From Diadema setosum (taxonomy: Eukaryota > Echinodermata > Echinoidea > Diadematoida > Diadematidae), in contig CM067072.1 in assembly GCA_033980235.1 (NCBI GenBank), forward strand, positions 27,310,192-27,374,191: a stretch of 64,000 nt of DNA, in the 5' to 3' direction. The notes beneath the pieces were generated by a model. That model worked only from the letters and a program-made list of their open reading frames with translations. It ran no database searches and was not told the origin of the DNA. Each line of letters starts with the position of its first letter. The stretch's first letter is position 1. The position numbers were made by a program, and so were the translations under genes. This document shows positions 26,888 through 36,340 of the stretch, piece after piece.

Positions 26888-27926
26888 AGATAATATAAAG
26901 TTTTGGTATTACCTCAAAAGTTCCCCTGAATTTCCTTGTCTTAGTTTGTGTTTCAGGTTAAAGTACCTTTCATATAACTAACACTGTGAGATTTACTCGC
27001 CCCAAAGTGCTCTCATGTCTTAGTAATCATGCGATAATGGTTTCGTACCAGAGCCGCCGCCGTACGGCAGCGAGGTAGTACACGTATTGTACGAAACCAT
27101 TATTGCATGGTAACTGCGACCAGCAACGTGCAGCCCCATATGCATACTGAGTAGCTAACTGCGACCAGCAGCCCCATACGCATAGCTAAATGGGGCTTCG
27201 CATTGAAGCTTACAGGATCATGACAGATTTAGTATTGTGGGTACCTATCAACTTAAAATCCAGAAAATCTTCAATTTGAAAACTTACCAATTAAGTTGAA
27301 GTCTTGAAAACAGGCTTCGGGCAATGTTTGGTTCTGCCAATAGTCCCTTTCTGTTCGAATTGATGACTGAATGTGACTCGGTCGAGAGGACCTTGGGAGA
27401 GCTACACTGAATTGACGGCCAGCGCATGCGCACACAAACATCTTATCCGTTCGTGGATTTGAAATTTGTTCGCATGTGATGTGTGCGTATGCGCTGGCCG
27501 TAGTAATCAGTGTATGTAGCTCTCCCAAGGTCCTCTCGACAGAGTCACATTCAGTCATCAATTCGAACAGAAAGGGACTATTGGCGGAACCAAACGTTGC
27601 CCAAAGCCTGTTTTCAAGACTTCAACTTTATTGGTAAGTCTTCAAATTGAAGAATTTTTGGATTTTAAGTTGATATTTACCCGCAATACTAAATCTGTCA
27701 TGATCCTGAATGCTACAATGCGAAGCCCCATTACGCTATGCGTATGGGGCTGTTGGTCGCTATGCGTATGGGGCTGCTGGTTGCAGTTAATTGCATGATT
27801 ACTAAGAAATGAGAACACTTTGGGGCGAGTAAGTCTCACAGTGTTAGTTATTTGAAAGGTACTTTAACCTGAAACACGGAAATTCAGGGAAACTTTTGAG
27901 GTACCAAAACTTTTTATTATCTTTAA
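26884..27926. mobile_element. 1.04-kb foldback element, long arms, TTAA ends
   Basis: Left end TTAAAGATAATATAAAGTTTTGG and inverted right end CCAAAACTTTTTATTATCTTTAA. Arms of roughly 450-530 bp match almost throughout, including GATCATGACAGATTTAGTATTG, GTTGAAGTCTTGAAAACAGGC and AGGACCTTGGGAGAGCTAC. They meet at a short spacer near 27420-27495. Both arms carry repeats of GCAGCCCCATACGCATAGC. The left arm alone has a hairpin insertion at about 27031-27106. No coding sequence is evident. Confidence 0.92.
27031..27106. mobile_element. small hairpin insertion nested in foldback arm
   Basis: Eighteen-base arms, GCGATAATGGTTTCGTAC and its inverse with one mismatch, surround about 40 bp of CpG-rich sequence. 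Absent from the matching place in the right arm (near 27792), so it was gained or lost after the foldback formed. Confidence 0.7.
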
Positions 27927-29708
27927 CTATTGAAATTGACATGTACATGGCATTCACCATGATACAAGATGATACAAGATAATAATTAGTATATAAAGAT
28001 AAATATTTAACATTATCTGTTGACGTACCCATATTGCAGTGAAAATTTAGATCTTCATGTAATTTTTCATACAAGATCGATTAATTTATTTCAGGCTTTT
28101 ATTGTGAAAGTAGTGACAGCATACTGGGGACAAAAATTGAATAGCAAACAAAACACTTTCCTGCTGTACTATATTTCCTGTTTTTATTTGTAACATAGTA
28201 CATGAAATACACGCTAATACTTGTACTTGCAATATTCCGTATTTATAATTCGGCTTGAAAAGTATCTTTTCCATGTCCAGAGCAGACAGGTGAGGCTATG
28301 TGTTTGGTTATCAGATAGTTGCTTTGCCCCTCACCTTTCCCCTGCCCACTTTTTGTCTTGAGTAGATGTTGCACACCTGCCAGTTAAATAATTTGGTGCA
28401 CCTTCTCCCTGCCATTGATGACTCGCGAATGGAAAATTCGTGTGCCGACGAGGGCGGAGTTTAATGAACCGTAAGGCCTCGAATGCCATCTGGCAGTTCA
28501 GTCAGTGGGATGGGTCATCCCTTCTCACAGTCTCCACAAGGTTATTGTTACCCCAGAAGAAAAAATCTTGGACATAAGATATGATGATACTAGGTGATTG
28601 CACCTTTCCGTCACATGTACATGCAACTGTCTAGTAGAATGTAATAGATTGTTAAGAAATCTAGGCTTTTACAATAGATTTGGGGTGTTTTGTTGTTTAT
28701 CTGGTTATCTATTCATTTAGTTTGATCTTAAAAGATTTTAAGCATGCTAATGTGTGTTTTATAATTTACTGATTATTATTATCATTGCTTTTTCTTGTAG
28801 TCATCAGGATAGTTGCAAAGGAAAATATAGGGAGGTATTTGGCTGAAGGGTTGGGGGGGGGGGGGGGGAGGTAGCTGGCTGTAGATATACGTAGAGGGCC
28901 CCATTTTGTGTAATATCTCCTGGACCGGTGAGAAATGACGCTCTCAAGCAGCCTTGGCCCTTCTCCTTTCCCATAGAGAGTTCAAGGGATTTTAACTGCC
29001 GTAGATTGATATGAGGTCTTTTTGTCTGACAGCATAAAAAAATATTGCAATAACGCACTGGGCGACGGTTTATCATGTGCCTGCAGCTCTCGCTTCATAT
29101 GCATGTATCAAAACCTCACATCGCATGGGAGTTGAGAGTGGATATGCTGCATAGCAGTGTACGCTCGTGACACACGCTAATCAGATATTATCATTGCATT
29201 TTGATAACGGTGTCATTACAAAGCCATTACTGATCCTACTTGACATTTTCATCCAGCGTATGCACACATTCTTTTTCAATTAGGCAAGGTACATTGATAA
29301 GAAAGAGAAAAAGAGACAGGGGAGGGGGGGGGGGTTGAAAGAGTGAGGGAGTGATTTGTGACATGTTTGCAAAGTGTTTTCTTCAATATATTGCTTTGTA
29401 GTTCCCTAGTGGGAGTGCTTTGTCTATATACCTGATCTACTTTTATTAGCTTTTCAGTGAATGCCATCAGCAACATGTTTATGTGCAAAGTCAATATGAT
29501 TTTAGGCTGGACGTTTTGAAAGGGTTAAAAAAACAAGGTGAAGTGAGAGTCTTTGAGTGCAATGCTTCTCAACCAGTGGGTTGCGAAGCTCTTGCAGGAT
29601 GGCTGCAAAGTCTTCCCAAAATAAAAAATAAAACAGGTTTGTATTTCGATGATCTACTCATGTAACTGGGCCTCAAAAAACTTTGAAGGAGCCAAAGTGG
29701 GCCTGGGG
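27927..29708. other. non-coding, no gene seen
   Basis: A GC-balanced, CpG-containing block at about 28380-28520 and a 16-G run at 28853-28868 are the only notable items. No exon recognised. Confidence 0.55.
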
Positions 29709-30079
29709 TTAAAGGCATAGTTTACCATTTGCAGATAAGACAAAAACCCAGCATTAGTGCTTCAAAATAGTTCTAAAACGTGAGTTAGGCATAGAAACAA
29801 CCAATGTAAAAATTTGAACCAGTATAATTGAGGTTAAGTATTGTTAAATATACAAAATGTCAACAGTAGTTATAATAAAAATGTTTCCAGACTAAACTGT
29901 CTACAGTTATGTTTTAATGAGAAAAATAGTGATATCTCCTTTAATATATTTTACGCTTTATTGCAAAAATTTTATATGGTAGAATGTTTCATGATACAAC
30001 AGACCTACACATATGCATCAAAAGTGATATCTTGAACATTTTTTAAATCACTGCTCCCAAAGGTAAACAGGACCTTTAA
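29709..30079. mobile_element. TTAA-flanked MITE, family A copy 2
   Basis: Starts TTAAAGGCATAGTTTACCATTTG and ends GGTAAACAGGACCTTTAA, TTAA at both edges. Shares a long collinear body with 4618-4997, for example ATTAGTGCTT(T/C)AAAATAGTTC and AATCACTG(T/C)T(T/C)CCAAAGG. Confidence 0.85.
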
Positions 30080-30789
30080 AAAAGGTTGAAAAATGTGGCT
30101 TTAGTGTATGCATGGAAAGGGGATTCTTTAAAAATAACCTGTTATTTAGCATGGATGGATACAAAAAGTAAATCATGTTGCAGAGGATATATGCAAACAT
30201 TTCTTTTTTTTTATCACTATACGCCACTTCTTAGTTATGCTACTTTCATGTGTTCCTAATTCTTATGCTGTGCATCATAAAAAAAAAAAATGAGATATCA
30301 AAGAAAGCTGGAAGGAAAAGAACATTTGAGCATGGATATGGAGTGAGGAATGTTGACTTGCTTGAAAACAAGTGCTGACCCGGTGACTCCAGAAAATTCT
30401 ATTATTCCCATTGGCTTTAAGACAGAACCTGGACTGTTTCCCTAAGGTACAACGTAACTGCTGCAGTAATAATATCATATAAACAGGATAGACAAAGGAG
30501 CGTATCTCACAATTCATACAGTGTATGCAATGATATGCAGAGTTTTACGGTCTAGTTTTATTTATTTGTAGATTTATTTATTTTTTTTGCTTTCTTTAGT
30601 GAAGCCATTTTTTCAGTTAAGGACCAAAATTTTAAGAGAAATGAATGTATAATGGCTCTTTTGTTGCAGAATTTTGGCCATTATGACTGCAGTGTCTAGA
30701 TGAGATGTTTTGTACCACTAAAAACGATAATGAAAAAAGAAATTGCAGAGTGCAGGAACAGACGTTCCGGAATCTTTGAATCACTTACA

Positions 30790-30965
30790 TACTGTATAAG
30801 CTGTTATAAATTTTCACAAGGGTTTTAATAATTTTCGCAAATTTTGCGAATCACAGTTGGACCGTGAATTTAAAAACACATGAAAATGTCACCATGCACT
30901 CTATAGGTAATAGTGCGCTTATGAAGGCCTCTGTGTCAATTCTTGAAAATATCATCTCACGAAAA
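30790..30965. repeat. TTTCGCGAA-type dispersed repeat, copy 1 (decayed)
   Basis: Contains AATTTTCGCAAATTTTGCGAATC and CACGAAAACG motifs that resemble regions near 52025-52095 and 59155-59350. Probably members of one dispersed family, though boundaries cannot be set by eye. Confidence 0.4.
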
Positions 30966-30979
30966 CGTCAGTGACCTCT

Positions 30980-31043
30980 ATTCTATTTTGATGCATCTTT
31001 CAGTGAATATACATGTTCACTGAAAGATGCATCAAAATAGAAT
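30980..31043. repeat. perfect 28-bp inverted repeat, 8-nt loop
   Basis: Positions 30980-31007 and 31016-31043 are exact reverse complements, separated by TATACATG. Transcript from either strand would form a 28-bp perfect stem. No terminal motif of a known transposon is evident. Confidence 0.95.
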
Positions 31044-31879
31044 GCAACAATGACCAAAAAGAACAGAAAACATATCAGTCAAGTAGGAGGAAAGTTGTTC
31101 ATGACCATATAGGCCTATGTGATTGCCTGGTCATACAAGGGGATATGTTTTTGGATTATATGGTATGGTAGAACAGAAGATTGGAAGACTTGACAATTAC
31201 AACATGTAGGCCTAAGTGTCATCACGGAGCTACATGGTGTCATAAAAGGAGCCGTTAGTACTGTATAAGATAGCCACTGATTTTATAGGCATCTGAATTC
31301 TGTCTTTACATAACATGGTGTAATCTAATAAGCTTTGGATGAATACATTCAATTTGCTTGTTAGATTTTCCCTTGTAGCTGTTCACAGCTTGAAGTCAAA
31401 CAAATATAATGAATCCAGAACATTCGAGGGAGATCAAATTAATTACATATTTCCTTGTCTCGTGTACAAACAACATTGTTTGTAGAGAGGTGCCCCATTT
31501 TGATGAATTCAGAGATCAATGAGCAATTACAGAAATAGATGATCGAACCAAAAGCTGCCTCCCTATTGGTTGGTTGTTCATTCCGGGTGATCATCAGCAT
31601 ATACTGATTGATGTTTGGATCATAGAAATAGGATTCCCTTAGGGGGTTCTGGTGACCTTGTTTTACCATTGTGTATTCAGATGGGGTGCGGGAGTACCAT
31701 TTTGTGTCGTGACATGTTAAGTGTGATCTGTGTGTGCAATCATGATTAAAGACAGAATGTGGTTACCACCACTCTCTTCGCAGTTTTGGCATGATTTCTC
31801 CTTCCCTTTCACAAAGAACAAGGCCCAAAGGATTGCAATGTCTGCTTTGCCAATTACTGTCAATCATTAGGCAAGTGAG

Positions 31880-32420
31880 AAAACAAAAACAACTAACAAC
31901 ACATCTCGTCAATTGAACATTAACAAGGTATCGGGGAGTAATATGCGGGCCATTATTGTTGAAACCTCAACAGTGTGTGTTATTTAACAAGAGGGTTTCT
32001 TTAGCTGCGAGTACACCATTTGTCAGTGTAATGATCACAGAGTGGGGAAAATTGTGTCGGAGGTCACTGAGATTACGTAAAAAAAGAGGGGAAAAATTAT
32101 GTATAATGAAAATTGTTCCCAACAGAGGAGCATTCGGGAGCTTTGAAATGGTTTCTTGACAAGTCACCCGTTTTCTGTGAAGATTTGCCGCAATAGGCCG
32201 ACACTTGGATGGTGTGGTGAATGTCGTACCTTGCGTCCCGGGCAAGAGAATAGAATCTGGCAGATTATCACCCCGCGACTGGCCGGCGCGAAGCTTATTC
32301 TCTCACCTCCGTCAGGCGGCGGTGTCAATCGGAACACCCGGTATGCCGGAACCTTCTGTCATTTTCACAGCTCTCTGGACGCACACTGTACGCACCCATA
32401 GTCTCCTGGTACAGCCTCTT
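31880..32420. promoter_or_regulatory. candidate regulatory block (GC-balanced, CpG-rich)
   Basis: Base composition changes abruptly from AT-rich, repeat-laden flanks to a complex sequence with CpGs (CCCCGCGACTGGCCGGCGCG near 32271-32290). It holds a SOX-like GGCCATTATTGTTG and TAATGATCAC. Open frames are short and unrecognisable. Could be an enhancer, an alternative promoter or an unrecognised exon; composition alone supports it. Confidence 0.22.
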
Positions 32421-34254
32421 TATGCAATGCTACACAGTGCCAGGCATTTGGACCTTGTGGTGTTGGATTTGTTTCAACAAACTAGGCTGGTGATGTGCTT
32501 CCATTGGGCAGTGACACAATACATTTGCTAATCTCATCTCCTAGGATACATAATCTGATGAATGTTGTTTAATTTTGTGTGTCACTTCTTTTATATAGTG
32601 TAGGTATAGAACCTAGACCTAAATGCCAGTTTTGCCATTAGTGATGAAGTTGATGGGGAAAGCATAATTCAGTCATCTTGCCTGGAATCAGGAAGAAATT
32701 TTGTGATATTTGCCCATTGAGAAAGAAACAAGATTTTTTTCTCAAATGTATTGCCAATTTAAGACAGAGATATTAGATTTAGCAATAAAGAAACTTTTGA
32801 AAATCCTGCAACTGAAATAAACCGAGTGTGTAATTATGACAAAGGGCTCAAGTGAATGAAAATTCCTTGATTAATATTCATGGAATGCTAACATGGAAAC
32901 TTCAGGAACGCTAACATTGCATAGTAGAAACTGCCTGTGAGATAAAAGCACACGACACCAAACCATAGAAATGTAGCTTCTGGCATGTAATATTTGGCTA
33001 ATCTTCAACCTCACGTGAATATTATACAGATAAAGCTTTTCGCACGCTATCATAAACATCACCTACCCGGCTATACTTTGGAGTGGAGTACATGAAAATC
33101 ATGAATATCTGGTCTTCCGATGACTGTTGCCTTCATGTATGCAATTGACTTCTCGCCTGTGATTATGCATGCCGCATTGTTTATGTGCGCATTTGGAGCA
33201 AAGGGTAGGGACTCCCATTCCTCTCTTTGGCGTTTCACGTTGGCGAGGCGGATGGCACGGTGGTCGGCCAAGAGTCTGCCTCTGTCGGCGGGATGAACGA
33301 ATGAATGCAGGGGGAAAAATCATAGAGATGTGATTTGGGTACATGTTTGGGGAGTTTTTTATTGCATTTATCTCCCCTGATGGTTCCTGTCTGACCGAAT
33401 GAGTCACGTATCCTGAAGGGGGATGGGCAAAGAATGTGCATATACATGTAGGATGAAAGAAAGGGGGGGGTGTGGATGAGAGGGGAAGGAGGGATGAAAG
33501 CAGAGAAAAGGCTGGAAAGAGGAGCTCAGATGGAATTTGAGAAAGTTAGCCTGGGGAGGGGTTTGCAGATTGAAGTACATGATTGAGCAGAGGTTTGGAA
33601 TGAAACCCTGAGGAAAAACAGAAATAGGAAAAGGATTTGTACATGTATGATCATAATTATTATGTGTTTTGTTTGTACAGAGGGTAGAAGAATGAGAAGA
33701 AAGCAGAAATAAGAAGGCAATATATCTCTACAAGCCTGTATAATCTGTAAAGTAATGAGAATGTGGAACTACAAAGAGAAAAACGCATGCAGTGAAAAAC
33801 AAAAAACAAAACAAAAAGAGGGAACTGATGACCAAGAGTCATGTTGATGACCAAAGACAAGAGTCAACATGTCAAATAATTATGACTAAGAGTCAAGAAG
33901 TTAGAATGAACCTTTTTTTGTGTGTGTTTTTACAGAACAAACATCAGGATGAACAGGTGTTTTCTGTGCAAGTGTATCACAATTTGACTTAAACGATATA
34001 TAATAAATGTGTGTTGTTCATGTGTTACTACTACAGAATGTGGGGAGATTGTGTATGGCAGAGAAAAGGGTACAGCAAGATGCTACAGATTTACTGCTCA
34101 CTTTGCTGGGGCAACTATAGGTGCATTCACATGAGAATTACTTTGGTATTAATTACCACTGTAATTTTTGTTACCATTCTCATTGAAGTGAAATACCATA
34201 ACATTAGATACCAAGGTACATGTATTTGCGTTGGTATCGTTCTCATAAATGAAA

Positions 34255-34705
34255 TACAGTTGAACCTCTCGTATCCGGACAAGTCGGGACCGGGGCTCAT
34301 CCGGATAAGGGATTTGGCCGGATACGGGAGACTCAATGCTTTATACATGTACATATACATACACATGTACTGATGTAGCCCATTGTAGTACCACATGTAG
34401 TAATGTGTATACTGCAACCTTTTCATTGCTACACTCAGTAACAGACCCCAAAATAGAGGTTCGTGTTTGCAAGAATGAAATCATTTTCTTTTATAAATTC
34501 TTGGGATGATTTACCTAAATAATTATTAAGAAATGTATCAAGTATATGTAATTCATGTGTGTTTGTGTAGGAGTTCTCAAGGAGTTGGGAATCCCCCTTT
34601 CCTCCCGTAATTCTTAAAAAAAGATGAAAAAATCACGGCGAGATTGCGTCCGGATAATAGAGAGATCCGGATAAAGGGAGGCCGGATAATAGAGGTTCAA
34701 CTGTA
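34255..34705. mobile_element. Tigger/pogo-like MITE, TIR CAGTTGAACCTCT, TA flanks
   Basis: Left TA|CAGTTGAACCTCTCGTATCCGG, right CCGGATAATAGAGGTTCAACTG|TA. The CAGTTGAACC terminus with TA duplication and subterminal TCCGGAT motifs is typical of Tigger-like non-autonomous elements. The interior includes further ATCCGGATAA copies and no transposase. Confidence 0.9.
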
Positions 34706-35154
34706 CTGTGGTATGTCTGGCCTGAAATTACACCACTGAGATAAGCACTGTACATGTGCATATCATCTACAGGAAGATGATAGGAAGTACAGTATATGTC
34801 AGGTTATGTGAGAAATACACTGCAGTGCAGTGGGTGGTATTTTGGGACAGGATTCACACTTAACGCCTGCATGCTCATTTCGCCAGGTTTAATTTACCAC
34901 CCTACATAACACAGTATTTTGTGATGTATTTTGCGAGATATTTTGTGGTGTATTTGCATTCTCATTACGAAATGCTGCATTAACTATAATGAGGTATTTA
35001 ATTGTGAGTGTAAATGAATGGGCTCAATGACTTACTGTTGCCCTGGGACAAGTGATATTAATGAATGGGCATGTGCCTCTGTAAAAGTATGGGGCCCTTG
35101 CCGTGGATGCCCCTATAGGCAGGTGGGAAAAATGTTGTGTTTTGCAATGCCCTG

Positions 35155-35245
35155 TTAACCCTTTCTGTACCATGGACTTTGGTCAGTGTGTACAATACTG
35201 ATGGTCTTTCTGTGCCAACTGGCACTCAGAGCACACAAAGGGTTA
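35155..35245. repeat. short hairpin repeat bounded by TTAACCCTTT
   Basis: About 91 bp, TTAACCCTTTCTGTAC at the left and GCACACAAAGGGTTAA inverted at the right. Size and TTAACCC edges resemble hairpin family H at 11109, 55885 and 56438, but the interior differs. Confidence 0.6.
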
Positions 35246-35751
35246 AACATGAGCAAAGAAAAGAAAGGAGAAGAAGAAGACAAAGAAGACAAAGAAAAGG
35301 AAACAGAGAAAGAGAGTGGGGTGGAGGGGAACTGAATTAAAGAGAGAGGTAAGAAAGATTTCTTTCGGGGAGGAGAAGGATGATGTATGGTTGAGATTGG
35401 TGGATGGGAAAGAAAGGACAGATACAACGTGTAGTGAGGAATGAGATGGATTCACTCTATCTTCATCTCTACAGCAAGAGAAGATCTGAGTGCGTATAGT
35501 AAGTACCCAGAGATATTACCAGGAGATATGTATCGGTGCAGACTTGAGACCCTGGGAGGAGAAATTGGAACCTGGTGAAAAGATATCCATATCCACCTTC
35601 TTTTTTTTTTTCTTTTCGCTAGCAGATGATCAGATGTAGCATGCACTTCCTTTCCTGCCGACATCATCAGGACCACTAATGAAATTAGTTGTGATGATCC
35701 CAGTATTGGCTGCTGCATTTTGTGCGTGTGTGTTTTTTTTAATGAACAGTT

Positions 35752-36003
35752 TCCAAGGCTCGAATATCTGGTAGCCCAATCGGGCCACTAAAATCTGTAA
35801 TTCTGAAATTTTGATGGCCCAAAAAAGAAATCTTGGCTTGTATTAAACTGGTGTAGTGGCCTGTATTTAACTGGAACATAACAATCAATATTGAATCTTA
35901 AATGCCTAATTGGGACACCGGAAGATAGAAATTTGGTGGCCTGACATCAATTTTCATGGGCCCCCGGGCCACTAGGCCACCACTTATGTCCAGCCCTGAG
36001 CTT
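35752..36003 (-). repeat. dispersed repeat with GGGCCAC motifs
   Basis: Edges AAGGCTCGAATATCTGG and GTCCAGCCCTGAGCTT, with repeated GGCCACCA/GGGCCACTA inside. The complement begins AGGGCTGGACATAAGTGG. The window's last bases (about 63977-64000) begin CAGGGCTGCACACTAACCC, perhaps the start of a related + strand copy. Confidence 0.5.
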
Positions 36004-36271
36004 CAAAGTAATACACTAATTTTACACAGTATTTTCATTTTGACTTCATAGCTTCAGAAACATTAATTTCCTCATCAGTAATTTTGTACTAATGGGAAGA
36101 AGTGGATTTTTTTTCTCATTGTATGCAGCTCAACAATAGATCTTTGCTGTACCAGTGAGCACTGACAATTTCACAGTTTGTCTGTATTTTGATACAATAA
36201 TTTTTAATGTTTCTATCATTGCAATTCATCAAGTGATTTATCAGTTGTAATTCTTAATTTGCTCTTTTCAG

Positions 36272-36340
36272 AAAATCTATGATGCCCAGAACTACCAGCG
36301 CGCAGATCAGACATCCAGCGATGAGTACCAGGTGCAGAGA
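36272..36340 (+). CDS. CACHD1: CACHD1 exon a (VWA_N region start)
   Basis: 69 bp, 23 codons, phase 0 at both ends. A TTTTCAG acceptor precedes it and a GTAAGTAC donor follows. Encodes residues 1-23 of the visible protein, opening KIYDAQNYQ and ending DEYQVQR. This aligns by position and character with the CACHD1 segment between the N-terminal exon and the helical VWA_N part. It has no Met start, so at least one exon must lie upstream. Too short to be identified alone; support comes from phase agreement with the next exon and motif alignment. Confidence 0.8.

Larger units (their letters stand above)
30080..34254. other. non-coding, one hairpin and a GC-rich block
   Basis: Apart from the separately listed hairpin and the GC-balanced block at 31880-32420, there are purine-rich runs near 33460-33540. 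A second CpG-containing block is at 33060-33420. No exon recognised, including none resembling a signal-peptide exon of the downstream gene. Confidence 0.5.
34706..36271. other. non-coding up to first visible exon
   Basis: Contains a short hairpin repeat (35155-35245), a purine-rich run (about 35240-35360) and a dispersed repeat (about 35752-36003). The last ~270 bp before the exon are AT-rich intron with a CTCTTTTCAG acceptor. Confidence 0.6.

Noticed and set aside
32156..32531. Possible coding exon in the CpG-rich block
   Set aside because: Two overlapping frames, no recognised domain, no convincing paired splice sites; kept only as a candidate regulatory block.
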